Shown: positions 32,148-41,663 of the stretch, piece after piece
Position numbering within the stretch: the first letter of the stretch is position 1
How the letters are laid out: each line of letters opens with the position of its first letter
The notes under the pieces: generated by a model
What the model saw: only the letters and a program-made list of their open reading frames with translations
The model's database searches: none
Told to the model about the DNA's origin: nothing
Program-made: the position numbers and the translations under genes
Source of the DNA: Symbiodinium natans
Taxonomy: Eukaryota > Sar > Dinophyceae > Suessiales > Symbiodiniaceae
NCBI GenBank assembly: GCA_905221605.1
Contig: CAJNDS010000237.1
Coordinates: 75,001-139,000, forward strand
DNA length: 64,000 nt
Direction: 5' to 3'

Positions 32148-32221
32148 GCGCAAATCCACACCTTGCAGACAGAACTGGCCCGTGCAAAGGAGGAGGAGCA
32201 CAAAGAAGCTTGGCCGCCTCA
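32148..32221 (+). CDS. Candidate coiled-coil exon
   Basis: CACCCCATGCAG acceptor, AQIHTLQTELARAKEEEHKE then AWPP, donor CA|GTGACC. Heptad-like Leu and Glu/Lys spacing. Confidence 0.6.
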
Positions 32222-32507
32222 GTGACCTAGTTTTCAGGGCCTCATCTGCTTGGCGAGGTATCTGAACATCATAGGTCGCCCTTGGAAGAGGTGGGGGGAG
32301 GGGAAGGGGGGCGGGGGAGGGAGGGGCGAAGAAGGGCCAACAAAACACCTCCACCCCCAATATGTGCCCTTCCGAAATTAAACCTTTGGAGTACTGAGTT
32401 CCAGTCCACGCCTCGAACTGCCCTCTAGGTTAGGGTTTCCTGTTTCGGGCTTAGAGCTTGGGTTTAGGCTTGAGGGTTCAGGGCTCATCCGGCTTAGGGA
32501 AAAGGAG

Positions 32508-32687
32508 GCACTGCGTGCCATGGACCGAGAACCAAACTCAACGCAAACCCAGGGAATGCTTGATAGTTATTTGGTAGTTACAAGCATAGCTGTAAGAACC
32601 CCAAAGAAGGTGACAACCAAGCAACACTGTTGTACTCTGCTTCTAAGCCCAGAAGTAAACATCCATGAGCCTCCGAGCAAACCCTAA
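32508..32687 (+). CDS. Candidate terminal exon
   Basis: 59 codons: ALRAMDREPNSTQTQGMLDS then YLVVTSIAVRTPKKVTTKQH, closing at a TAA in CCCTAAA. Long for chance. Confidence 0.5.
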   Translation, partial: ALRAMDREPNSTQTQGMLDSYLVVTSIAVRTPKKVTTKQHCCTLLLSPEVNIHEPPSKP

Positions 32688-32712
32688 ACCCCAGGTATAA
32701 CTACCTATAAAC

Positions 32713-32910
32713 CACCAGCTGAAGGAGGAGGCGGTGCAGGCACTTAAGAACATTACGACAACCCTAAGCCCGGTTTTCCTAAACCCAGCTATATCTGTCA
32801 TGAATGTTTATAGCGACTTGCTAGACACGAGCAATGCGAGGCACCCGGGTGCGACTCGGCGGTGTTATCGGCGGCGTCTCTTCGGGCGACAGCTATTCGT
32901 TGTGGTGTGG
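32713..32910 (+). CDS. Candidate exon
   Basis: 66 codons open: HQLKEEAVQALKNITTTLSP then VFLNPAISVMNVYSDLLDTS. A start at 32734 is possible. Confidence 0.5.
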
Positions 32911-33044
32911 GGTTTAGGCTTAGGGCTTAGGGCTTAGGGTCTAGGGTTTAGGATGTAGGGTTTAGGGTTTAGGTTTTAGGGCTTAGGGTCTAGGGTTTAG
33001 GATGTAGGGTTTAGGGTTTAGGTTTTAGGGCTTAGGGTTTAGGG

Positions 33045-33160
33045 CGTGGTGATCAGTTGGCCTGCATCGCATTTCGTCTTTGGGCGGCTGGTCCAACCTG
33101 TTGAGCGTCCTTGCAGTGGCTTCGAAAGTTTCGGATGCCAAGATGGAAATGCCCTAGGAC
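33045..33160 (+). CDS. Candidate exon
   Basis: VISWPASHFVFGRLVQPVER then PCSGFESFGCQDGNALGP, running into a family 3 element. Confidence 0.45.
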
Positions 33161-33290
33161 CCGGAGTAGGCTCTTATTTCCTTTTTTCTTTTATTTATTC
33201 TTTTTTTTCGGGGGGGGTTAGGTTCCCTTACAATCATCTCAAAACCAAAAAGGGTACCCTTTTTGTTCCTGGGGGTTCCTCGTGGGTCTC
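33153..33290. mobile_element. Dispersed element family 3 (copy b)
   Basis: CTAGGACCCGGAGTAGGC at the left, AAAAAGGGTACCCTTTTTGT core, a T-run and G-run in the centre. Confidence 0.65.
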
Positions 33291-33408
33291 GTGCCCCAAT
33301 CCGTCATGTTATGTTGAGGTCCGTATTTGCGCAGGGTTTGGCAAAGGGTTTAGGCTGTCTAGGGTTAAGCGCTCGAGCAGGCGCAGGATGTTACATGAGG
33401 CATTGTAG

Positions 33409-33640
33409 GCCGCCTCAAAGGCGAGCAAAGGTCACAGTATCCTGGGGTATCTTCGGGAGCCCCCTACTTGCGGAATTGCTTCTAGGGATGCTAGGCAGAC
33501 CTACTACGTCAGAAGAGCTTCCAAGCAAGCCCCTCAAACGTGCCGAAGCTCGACGCAAAGGTGAAGGCAAAGGCCCGCCTATGCAACCATCAGGCGACTT
33601 GGCTAGCTTAGCACCCCAGTGCTCCTCGATGAGGGCTTGG
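33409..33640 (+). CDS. Candidate long exon with GKGPP-like end
   Basis: About 77 codons: AKVTVSWGIFGSPLLAELLL, GMLGRPTTSEELPSKPLKRA, then EARRKGEGKGPPMQPSGDLA. The last part resembles the GKGKxKGPPLPPPKGHLA module repeated downstream, suggesting one gene. Confidence 0.6.
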
Positions 33641-33880
33641 GGTTTAGCGGTTGTAGGGGCTTTAGGGGTTTTAGGGGTTTTAGGGGGCTTTGGGGCTGTA
33701 GGGTTTAGGATTGAGGGTTTAGGGGCTTAGGGGCTTAGGGTTGAATTGCGGCAGATCACCCAGCTTCCGGGCAAAAGTTGCCTCATGCCCTTTGATGTAG
33801 GCAACGTGGGCCAGATCCCTAAACCCCACACAGCCCCCCAAACCCTAACCCCTGCACCCCCTCAACCCTGTCCGCCTCAG

Positions 33881-33946
33881 GCAAAGGCAAACAGAAGGGC
33901 CCACCGGTGCCACCGCCCAAGGGCCACTTGGCACCTTTCCGCTGTG
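33881..33946 (+). CDS. GKGK/proline exon module 1
   Basis: Acceptor TCCGCCTCAG, phase-1 start (N|GC AAA), peptide GKGKQKGPPVPPPKGHLAPF, donor GTGTAG. Compared with modules 3-5 most base changes are at third codon positions of this frame, which is direct evidence of coding. Confidence 0.7.
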
Positions 33947-34011
33947 GTGTAGGGTTGAAGGGTTTGGGGTTTAGGGTTTGGGGACCTGTTGTTGCGACTG
34001 CTCTGTTTCAG

Positions 34012-34069
34012 AAGCCACGACAAGATCTCCTCCTCTCCTTGCAACCGAAAAATGGTCACCTCAAGACAG
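34012..34069 (+). CDS. Related module exon
   Basis: GACTGCTCTGTTTCAG acceptor, KPRQDLLLSLQPKNGHLKT, GC donor. LQPKNGHLKT is a distant match to LPPPKGHLAS. Confidence 0.55.
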
Positions 34070-34432
34070 GCTCCTCAACCCCGAACCCTAAACCCTGCAT
34101 CCGGCATCTAGACTCGGACTACGTCAGAAGATCCTTGGAGTCACTCCGGAAGCCCTAAACCGCAACCTCTCTCAGGCCCACCTTCACGGTCGTAATTAGG
34201 TTGCAGTTCCACCGGTGTCGTTGTTTTTTGGCACCTTGGTTGCGGCATGCTTGCAACCGCTTTGCCTGCCCAACACCAACCCAGTCCTTTGTTGGTCTTG
34301 CCCTTTTTGCGGTTGATCTCCTACAGAGCACACTTTGTAGCTGCTCTTAGTTTTGCGAGTCTCACGCATAGCACACGTGAGGAGCGTAATCAAGTCCAGC
34401 CCCACCGTGAGCTACAGTATCGTCCTCTGGAG

Positions 34433-34491
34433 GCCAAGGAAAGAACAAAGACCCAGCTGTGCCGCCAGAGGGCCACTCGGCAGCGTATCAG
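34433..34491 (+). CDS. GKGK/proline exon module 2 (diverged)
   Basis: GQGKNKDPAVPPEGHSAAYQ with the same phase-1 start after CTCTGGAG and donor AG|GTTCAT. The least conserved copy. Confidence 0.55.
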
Positions 34492-34635
34492 GTTCATCTT
34501 TGATGCGGTTGCTGCAGCCTGCAGAGCTTTCCTGCCTGTCGGTGAAAGGCTCACAGAGTGTCAGGATCGACTGTCAGCAACCCAGCCAAGCCGCCTGGGC
34601 CTAGACCCTACACCGTCTGCACAACTCCGCTGAAG

Positions 34636-34707
34636 GCAAAGGCAAGCAGAAGGGCCCACCGTTGCCGCCACCCAAGGGCCACTTGGCATCTCATCGGTTG
34701 CGGCGCA
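34636..34707 (+). CDS. GKGK/proline exon module 3
   Basis: GKGKQKGPPLPPPKGHLASH after CTCCGCTGAAG. Nearly identical to module 1 with synonymous changes AAA/AAG, CCA/CCG. Confidence 0.7.
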
Positions 34708-34906
34708 GCAAACAGAAAAGCCGCGATTGAGCCTTCGGCATAGTGAGAAAATGGTGCAGTGGAAGTTGCATTCACCCAAAACACTGAACTACTAAACTCT
34801 AAGGCCAGAGACTCTCGGAATCATAAATCGCACTGGGAAGCCTCGGGGGTTCGACGTGGATAGCTGCCTACCATCGAGATTAAGTGTTAGGGCTTCGGGC
34901 TTAGGG

Positions 34907-34990
34907 TTAGGCTTTAGGCTTTAGGCTTTAGGCTTTAGGCTGTAGGCTTTAGGCTTTAGGCTTTAGGCTTTAGGCTTTAGGCTTTAGGGT
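34907..34990 (-). repeat. GGCTTTA variant telomere array
   Basis: About eleven copies of the 7-mer GGCTTTA, then GGGTGTA, then TTTAGGG. Graded variants along one array. Confidence 0.85.
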
Positions 34991-35076
34991 GTAGGGTGTA
35001 GGGTGTAGGGTTTAGGGTTTAGGGTTTAGGGTTTAGGGTTCAGGGTTCAGGGTTTAGGGTTTAGGGTCCTTTGCAG

Positions 35077-35131
35077 GCAAAGGAAAGAACAAAGGCCCTC
35101 CTTTGCCACCGCCCAAGGGCCACTTGGCAGC
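35077..35131 (+). CDS. GKGK/proline exon module 4
   Basis: GGGTCCTTTGCAG acceptor, GKGKNKGPPLPPPKGHLA. The donor GC|GTACTT is the first bases of a family 2 element, so the element may itself be the intron. Confidence 0.7.
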
Positions 35132-35286
35132 GTACTTGGAGGTTCATCAGGGTATAAGGAGGGTTGTGAGGAGGGCTTAGGGTTTGGGGTTTAGGGTTTG
35201 GGGAAACTATGGTTTTCACCATATTTAGGGTACCTACAACCATACTGAGAAGGAAACCATATTGAGAAGGACCCATGAACCTTCAG
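35132..35286. mobile_element. Fold-back family 2 element (copy D), possible introner
   Basis: Starts GTACTTGGAGGTTCA immediately after exon module 4 and ends CATGAACCTTCAG, an AG acceptor. Contains a GGGTTTAGGGTTTGGGG patch. Boundaries coincide with plausible splice sites on both sides. Confidence 0.6.
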
Positions 35287-35423
35287 CTAGGTGCATCCAG
35301 ATGGCTGTGCTCAGGAAGGCTCAGAGAACGTTAGCTTTTCTTAAGCCGGTGGAAGAGCTAGCCCCCTTGGTGCTCTAAGGTTAAAATTGGGTTATAGCTA
35401 CACTTACAAATGGGTCATAAAGA

Positions 35424-35438
35424 CCCTGAACCTCCAAG
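35424..35438. mobile_element. Fold-back family 2, lone right end
   Basis: CCCTGAACCTCCAAG preceded by GGTTATAGCTACACTTA, matching the right half of copy A; the left half is missing. Confidence 0.5.
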
Positions 35439-35494
35439 AAAGGCGACTTGACTCGAGCCCTCGCAACAATGTAGCTCAGATTGATTGCTGACAG

Positions 35495-35582
35495 GCATTG
35501 GGCGCCACAAGAAAGGCTGCAGCTATGTAGCATTTGCACACCAACCACGGTCGAATCCAACTCTGCTGTCATGTTTATGTAA
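35495..35582 (+). CDS. Candidate terminal exon
   Basis: ATTGATTGCTGACAG acceptor, HWAPQERLQLCSICTPTTVE then SNSAVMFM to TAA. Confidence 0.45.
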
Positions 35583-35737
35583 GACGTTTTCTTTGTTAGG
35601 GCTTAGCAGGGTTTTGGGGTTTGGGTCAGGACGCTAGCTTGCATTCTAGTGCTTAGGATGGTTTCGGGTTTTTGGTCATGACTCTAGCATTGCCCCTCGG
35701 TGTAGCCCAACGACTGGGGCAGCGGCTGTGTATCAAG

Positions 35738-35800
35738 GCAAAGGCAAGCACAAGGGCCCACCGTTGCCGCCACCGAAGGGCAACTTGGCGTCGTTTTCGG
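35738..35800 (+). CDS. GKGK/proline exon module 5
   Basis: GTGTATCAAG acceptor, GKGKHKGPPLPPPKGNLAS. Same start phase as the other modules. Confidence 0.65.
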
Positions 35801-36134
35801 TTACTAGGGCAGTAGTTGTAAACCCTAAGCCCTAAGCCCTAAGCCCTAAACCCTGTTCGGTTTTAAAGGTTTGTTTGGTTTTTTTAGGGCACTTAGGGCT
35901 GTTTAGGGTTCTTAGTGCGTTTGTTTGGGGGGTTTTTTAAACTTCTCAAGAGCAAGCCTGGAGTGCACCCCAAAATTGTGAGGGGTATAAGGAGGATCCC
36001 CTAAAATAACAAATACCTCATATAGTCCCTATATACCTAAGTAGCCCCTAAATAGCCCCAAAATATTCCCTGCGGTCCCTTGTAAGGGTGCCTCCTTTCG
36101 TCCCTTGACCAAACGCGAGCAGCGAAGCTGCCAG

Positions 36135-36171
36135 GCAAAGGAAAGGGATCCTCGAGCTCAAGCTCTGCAGG
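36135..36171 (+). CDS. GKGK exon module 6 (short)
   Basis: AAGCTGCCAG acceptor, GKGKGSSSSSSAG. The GKGK start is kept but the proline part is replaced by serine. Confidence 0.5.
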
Positions 36172-36344
36172 ACTTAGGGCTTTAAGGGTGTCTAGGGCTT
36201 GAGGGTGCTTAGGTTTTTTTGGTGTCTTTAGGGATTTTAGAGTGTAGGGTTGTTAGGGGTTTTAGGGTTTTTAGGGGCTTTAGGGGTGCTGAAGGCTTTG
36301 ACTGAGGGGGGCTGCTTAGGAGCTCCACAGGGCTTAGCGTTGTT

Positions 36345-36466
36345 GACTTGGTAGCCCAGCATTCCTCTGTTTCAGCGCCCTTTTTTGGTTGAAGGTTCTC
36401 TGGTAGAGTAACCGACCCCCAAAAAAGGGAACCCTTCTTAAAATATGGTTACTGGGCTACCAAGTC
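36345..36466. mobile_element. Fold-back element
   Basis: GACTTGGTAGCCCAG and CTGGGCTACCAAGTC are perfect inverted ends; inner CCCTTTTTTGG and CCAAAAAAGGG also pair. Confidence 0.7.
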
Positions 36467-36497
36467 GAGGGCCTCAAGGGCTTTTAGGGGTTTTTGG

Positions 36498-36605
36498 TTG
36501 GGATGTTCCCCCTGATACCCCTAAACCCTAAACCCTAAACCCTCATAGGGGTTATCATAGGGGGGGGGGGGGGGGTACTGTGATTCGTAGTGAAGGAGCA
36601 TCCCA
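36498..36605. mobile_element. Fold-back family 1 element (copy d) interrupted by CCCTAAA
   Basis: TTGGGATGTTCCCCCTGATAC left end, GGAGCATCCCAA right end. Three CCCTAAA units at about 36519-36541 sit inside the left half where other copies have unique sequence. Confidence 0.6.
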
Positions 36606-36913
36606 AAGTTTTAGGTCTTCAGGGTTTGAGGGCTTTGATCTTTTCCTATTTCGGTGTCTTAGGGTGTCTACGAGTTTCAGGGGTTTTGGAGGGGAGATTT
36701 TGGGTTTGAGGGGCTTTGCTTCTCCGGTGTCAGGGGGCGCTCGTTTTTGGATTTGCGAGCACAGGACGCAGTTTTGCTATTGTAGCCGGCCTCTGGCAAG
36801 TAAGCTGTATAACTAGGACTAGGAGAATGTGTGTGCGTATATAGATATACAGAACATATACATATACAGATATATATATATATTATACACATGTTGTGCA
36901 TGTATACAAACAG

Positions 36914-36976
36914 CCTCCACCTGCCGCGGGGCCAGGAGTGACCGGAGCTCCTCGCAAGAGTGCCCCAGCTAAAGCA
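36914..36976 (+). CDS. Candidate exon with consensus donor
   Basis: TATACAAACAG acceptor, exactly 21 codons PPPAAGPGVTGAPRKSAPAK then A, donor GTGAGT. Both splice sites are good; composition is like the GKGK modules. Confidence 0.6.
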
Positions 36977-37194
36977 GTGAGTTATGGTCAAGGAGTGTCA
37001 TTCGGGTTTAGGGGCTCGGGGTTGAGAATCCCACAATCAACCCTGCAAAGGGCGTTCTTTTTTTACCGAGGTTATTAGGAGTACTAAGCCGCCCATCCTG
37101 GTTATCAAGGGCAACCTGCTTGCCTCTTCGTGAACCGTGGCTAAGCCCAGAGAGGGACTTGGAGGGTGAGCCTACAGTGGTTCCCCGGCTAACG

Positions 37195-37297
37195 TAAGGG
37201 TCCATGTACCTTATTATTTCAGACTTGGGCCCCAAAGTCCCTAAATAGGAAGTACTTTAAGGCCCAAGTATTCCCTATTTAGGTACATGGACCCTTA
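37195..37297. mobile_element. Fold-back element
   Basis: TAAGGGTCCATGTACCT and AGGTACATGGACCCTTA are perfect 17-bp inverted ends. Confidence 0.7.
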
Positions 37298-37430
37298 GGG
37301 TATGCTTGGCCCCCGCCTGGAGGTCTTTAAGTCGCCTTCAGATAAGGTTGAGTCCTTGCCCTTTCTGCCCGTGCCCAGTCTACTGTTTGGAGCCATTTAA
37401 CAATCCCGTGCTTTTCTCCCTTACTCTCAG

Positions 37431-37574
37431 AAAGAAATCTGCTTTACTCCAAGTGCCGGCAGTAAAGAGGTCGCGGAGTTGATTCCCATAGTCATCCTCA
37501 TAGACACCCCGACGTCTACCCCATCAGCAGGGAATAGCAGCGCCACTTCCATCAATATGTCCCAAGCACCCTAA
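37431..37574 (+). CDS. Candidate terminal exon with strong acceptor
   Basis: TTCTCCCTTACTCTCAG, then 47 codons: KEICFTPSAGSKEVAELIPI, VILIDTPTSTPSAGNSSATS, INMSQAP to TAA. Pyrimidine tract and length make this convincing. Confidence 0.6.
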   Translation, partial: KEICFTPSAGSKEVAELIPIVILIDTPTSTPSAGNSSATSINMSQAP

Positions 37575-37721
37575 ACCCGAAAGACCCTATAGATCCTAGA
37601 CCCTATAGTTCCTAGGCCCTATAGATCCTAGACCCGAAGCCCTAAAGCCCCAAAACCCTACAAAGCCCTAAAACTTCCACCGGCCAGCGGAGAACGCCCT
37701 AAACACTCAAGCCCTAAAGAC

Positions 37722-37851
37722 CCCCAAAGAGCCTCGGAGGCCTCGTGAAGGTGGAGGACTTGGGACGGAAGCTCTCTCTGAAGTCGGCCCCATCCAGCAT
37801 GGGATGCCTGCCCCGTGGCGAAAGAGGACCTTTTTCACCAAGCGCTTTGAG
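37722..37851 (+). CDS. Candidate exon
   Basis: PKEPRRPREGGGLGTEALSE then VGPIQHGMPAPWRKRTFFTK. Followed by a T/G-rich 42-bp tandem repeat. Confidence 0.5.
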
Positions 37852-37960
37852 GTTGTTTATTGTTTTGTTGTATTGTGTTTAGTTTTTTTGTTTCGTTGTG
37901 TTGTGTTTAGTTGTTTGTTTCGTTGTATTGTGTTTAGTTTTTTTGTTTTGTTGTTGTTTT
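37852..37960 (+). repeat. TTTGTTGTGTTTAG tandem repeat
   Basis: About 2.5 copies of a roughly 42-bp unit built of TTGTTT, GTTGTATTGTGTTTAG and poly-T. Confidence 0.75.
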
Positions 37961-38699
37961 GCGTAGGGTGAAGTATTCGGGCTCTTCCGTTCACTTGGTA
38001 CGGCTCTTGAGTCAAGAGCCATGCGTACATGGTTCGACTCCTTCGTCTTCCTGGGAACATTTGCATGGGGGCTTAGGGTTCAGGGTCTATGGTTTAGTGT
38101 TCAGGGTTCAGGCTTTAGGTTTAGCGTTTGATGAAGGTTGGGTTGGGAGCCCGCCGAGGGTCAGGAATGCGCGTGCAAGGGAGAATGGATTGGAGGCAGT
38201 ACCGACTCAAGTAGTAGATGGAAGAATCTGCCTGCTGCACCTAAACCCGAACCCGAAACCCTAAACCCTAAACCCTAAACCCTGATTAAACTTACCGTTT
38301 CAATCCTGAATCCTAAACAAGACGGTTCGCACCATCAGCATCACCCCACGAAAGGGTCCAAGCCTGCCAGAACAAGCCACAGACGGGAAATTCCCCTTGA
38401 AGGTTTAGGGGCTTTAGGGTTTAGCGTTTAGGGCTTAGGGTTTAGGGCTTATAGGGCTTAAGGCTCAAAGGGTGCTGCGCCCTGCTTTCCTTGCCGAGGT
38501 CGCTCTTGCACCAGGCCGCAGCCGGAATGCCGACCAGCGTGGATCCAACAAAGGCGACCAATGCAAAGCGCTGATTTTTTCTTGGGCGTGTTTTAGGGTT
38601 GTCGGGTCTTAGGGTTCTAGGGCTTAGGGTTTTGGATCCAACAAAAGCAGCCGGTGCAAGCGCTGCTGTCCCCAAATTCAGTTTTACCTGATGTGGTCT

Positions 38700-38822
38700 G
38701 GGCGCGTACTTGCAATACCTCACGATGGAGTCGGCACGGAAGAAAGTGGCCTGGGAACCAGCTCGCTCTCGTAAGCGGTCCGGTGACGACCTTCTGTGGA
38801 ACCATTTGGGAAGCCTGAAGAG
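38700..38822 (+). CDS. Candidate exon
   Basis: AYLQYLTMESARKKVAWEPA then RSRKRSGDDLLWNHLGSLK. Basic, protein-like. Confidence 0.5.
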
Positions 38823-38992
38823 TGTGGCTGAGGGCTTTAGGAATCTAGGGGGGCTGTAGGATTTAGATTTTCAGGGTTTTAGGGTTCCAGGGCTTTAGGG
38901 CTTTACGGCTTTAGGGTTTAGGTCTTTAGGGTTTTAGGGTTTCAGGCCTAAAGGGTTTTAGCGTTTAGGGTCTGAACTCTCCCTTTGTGGAG

Positions 38993-39020
38993 TTGGGGTG
39001 GAGCTGCCCGGTCTTACCTG
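38993..39020 (+). CDS. Candidate microexon
   Basis: CTTTGTGGAG acceptor and perfect donor GTAAGG around a 28-nt GC-rich segment. Confidence 0.35.
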
Positions 39021-39789
39021 GTAAGGCTTACAAGGCGTTCTGCGGAAGGGTAGGGAGTATTGAAGGCTTGCAGCGTTCTAGTTCGGATTGGGGGGGAGAA
39101 TAGGGTTCCTCGAGCTTGTCAGGGTTTAGGGCTTATAGGTTTTGGGGTTAAGGGATTTGGGTGGCGCAGATTGCAAGCAAAAGTACCCTTCTCTCCCCTT
39201 CATCAAGCTGACACTCAACTAGGCCTTCCTCTGAACACCGTCCAAAATGGCATGTTATATTGCATTACTTTGCGGGTCGAATGTTCCACTTGCCTGTCTG
39301 TGCCCTTGTAGCCCGATAACCCCAAGCCCTAAACCGAAACCGAAGCCCAAGCCCTCAACCCCAATACCCGGGAATCAACACTCTGAAACCCTAAAACCCG
39401 AAATACCCAAAGCCCGAAAACCGTAAATGAACCCCACAAAACCCAAAAACCCTAAAACCCTCAAACTAAAACAGCTCCCTGAACCCTATACCCTACAAAC
39501 TGCCCTAACCCACCCAAACCCTATCAACCCCTAAAACCCAAACATCCCTGAAACGCCCTAAAACCTCAAGACATGCAAACTCTAAAGCCCTCAGCCCTGA
39601 AACCCTAAACTGCCCTAAACCCCCGCAATGTAAGAAAGCTCAAACGCTCCAAAACGCCCGGAAACCTCAAGACCTACAAACTCGTGAAGCCCCAAGCGCT
39701 AAACCCACCCTAAACCCTAAACCCCAAACCCTAAACCCGAAACCCTAAACCCTAAACCCTAAACCCTGCAAACTCCTAAAGCCGTGCAG

Positions 39790-39850
39790 GTGGACTTCGA
39801 AGCACTCAGCTTCACGTTCTTCCGAGGCGCTGCTTTCTTCGGCACAGAAT
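39790..39850 (+). CDS. Candidate exon
   Basis: AAAGCCGTGCAG acceptor, VDFEALSFTFFRGAAFFGT. The donor is unresolved. Confidence 0.5.
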
Positions 39851-40284
39851 CGAGGGTTCGGGATGAGGGTTTTTGAAGTTAGGGGTAGCTTGTTGGGTTT
39901 AGGGTTTAGGGTTTAGGGGTAAGGGGGGTCCTTGCTGTTAGGGAATCCTAGTATTTTTGGGGACCATATTAGGGTCCCTTATTTTCGTAAACCCCCGAAG
40001 AAGCACCAATAGTATTCCCTTCTTAATTACTAAGGCCCCTATATGAGGCTTCTGTAGGGGAGATTCTCGACCCAGATCTTTCAAGATTCCTGGTTTAGGC
40101 TGCGAACTGCAGGTACCAAGAGTAAGGAACCCACTTGAGGTGATAGCAATGTAGTCAAACCCTCAATACACCCTCAACCCTAAAACCCCTAAAAACCCCC
40201 AAGACCTTATGAGCCCTCAAACCCTAAACCCTAAACCCTCAACCCTCAAACCCTAAACCTTGCTTAGAAACCTAAACATGCCAG

Positions 40285-40336
40285 ATACGGATCCCACCGC
40301 ACGGCCATCCTGGATGAGGCCCGGATAGCTTCACAT
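40285..40336 (+). CDS. Candidate exon
   Basis: AACATGCCAG acceptor, YGSHRTAILDEARIASH, donor GTGGGTTTAGGG, which merges into a pure array. Confidence 0.5.
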
Positions 40337-40449
40337 GTGGGTTTAGGGTTTAGGGTTTAGGGTTTAGGGTTTAGGGTTTAGGGTTTAGGGTTTAGGGTTT
40401 AGACAGCGGTTGCCCCCAAATGCCCCCTGAACCCTAAACCTCATTTCAT

Positions 40450-40512
40450 CCCCTTAAACCCAAAAAGGGCACCCTTTGTATTCCTAGGTTACTCCCGGGT
40501 CTAGTAGAGGAC
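40450..40512. mobile_element. Dispersed element family 3 (copy c, truncated)
   Basis: CAAAAAGGGCACCCTTTGTA and CCTAGGTTACTCCCGGGTCT match the right half of copies a and d. Confidence 0.55.
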
Positions 40513-40591
40513 CCTGGTCCGGAGAACTGGCCGCAATGCGTCACTGCCCTGAATGGTTTGCCCCAGCGTCTTGCCCAAAACCTGTCTTTGG
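40510..40591 (+). CDS. Candidate exon
   Basis: CTAGTAGAG acceptor at the end of a family 3 element, DPGPENWPQCVTALNGLPQR then LAQNLSL, donor G|GTGTTT. Confidence 0.55.
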
Positions 40592-40810
40592 GTGTTTTTG
40601 GGTTTTTGTGGGTTCAGAGTTCAGAGTTGCAGGTTTGGGTATACACTGACCATATTCCCTTCATGCTAAACCCCACATAATATCTTGAGAACTAAGTTAT
40701 GCCTAAACCCTAAACCCTCAACCCTCGACCCTAAACCCTAAACCCTAAACCCTAAACCCCAAACCCTAAACCCCAAACCCCAAACCCTAACGCCCCGCAC
40801 CATCGTACAG

Positions 40811-40925
40811 GAAGGAGCCGCAAGTCGCCATCCTCTTGCCACAGCTGGCGCAGAATCTGGGCATCTTGGCCGCCTTTTTGGGGAGGCAGGACTCCCGGAA
40901 CTGTGGGTTCAGCGGGGCTTACAAG
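40811..40925 (+). CDS. Candidate exon, original of a duplicated pair
   Basis: ACCATCGTACAG acceptor, KEPQVAILLPQLAQNLGILA then AFLGRQDSRNCGFSGAYK, donor G|GTTTAGGG. 38 codons with hydrophobic helix character. Confidence 0.6.
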
Positions 40926-41014
40926 GTTTAGGGTTTAGGGTTTAGGGTTTAGGGTTTAGGGTTTAGGGTTTAGGGTTCCAAAATCCCAAAACCCTTCTAA
41001 GAAACCCAAACATG

Positions 41015-41062
41015 CCAGAGTATCTTGGCCGCTTTTGGGGCCCGGAATTGTGGTTTTTTGGT
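41015..41062 (+). pseudogene. Partial copy of the exon at 40811
   Basis: SILAAFGARNCGF matches GILAAFLGRQDSRNCGF of the exon 150 bp upstream, with a 9-12 nt deletion. May be a decayed exon duplicate or an alternative exon. Confidence 0.5.
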
Positions 41063-41156
41063 GCTTATACAGGTTACATCGGGTTTGTTTTTTTAGGGGG
41101 TTCGTGTTTATTTGAATAGGACTTGAGGAATGAGGCGCTTCTGTGGGGTTGCTCCA

Positions 41157-41250
41157 GGGCGCAGAGGATCCCAGAAAGTGCGCCCCCAAGCGGCTTTGGG
41201 AAGCGCTTTCACATCTCCCAGGGATCCGGCTGAAGCCCCTCAAATTCCCG
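41157..41250 (+). CDS. Candidate exon
   Basis: GGTTGCTCCAG acceptor, GAEDPRKCAPKRLWEALSHL then PGIRLKPLKFPEP. Confidence 0.5.
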
Positions 41251-41559
41251 GAGCCCTTAAAACCCCAAGCCCTGAACCCTGAAAACCCTGAAACTCTGAA
41301 ACACCCAAAGCCTGCAGGAAACCCTAAACCCCTCAGCCCTCAACCCAAACCCTCAAAAGTTGTCATGGAAGCCCTGAAACCCAGAAGCCCTGAAGCCCCA
41401 AAACCCTGAACCCTGAGCCCCTTGAAACCCTGAAGCCCCGAAAGCCCTAAACCCCAAGCCCTAAACCCTAAACCCCCTAAACCCCCTAAACCCCCCGAAA
41501 CCCCCTAAACCCCCTAAGCCACCTATAACCGCTGAACCCGAAACCCGAAACCCCCTCAG

Positions 41560-41663
41560 GAATCGTCATGAAGAAGCTGGGCTCTGACCTGATGAGTGCC
41601 GTGGTGTGCCTGCTGCTCTTGGGCTCAATGCTGTGTCAGCTAGGACGCCGAGGATGCCCTTAG
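41560..41663 (+). CDS. Candidate terminal exon with membrane segment
   Basis: ACCCCCTCAG acceptor, IVMKKLGSDLMSAVVCLLLL then GSMLCQLGRRGCP to TAG. One hydrophobic segment ending in basic residues. Confidence 0.55.

Noticed and set aside
37978-38050. tRNA-like string (GGCTCT loop AGAGCC and GGTTCGACTCC)
   Set aside because: The stem-loop lacks T33 and no acceptor or D stem can be formed at the right spacing.
38442-38723. - strand frame with two AFVGS segments
   Set aside because: A duplicated GGATCCAACAAA block is present, but both strands are open and splice sites do not favour the - strand, so no gene is called.
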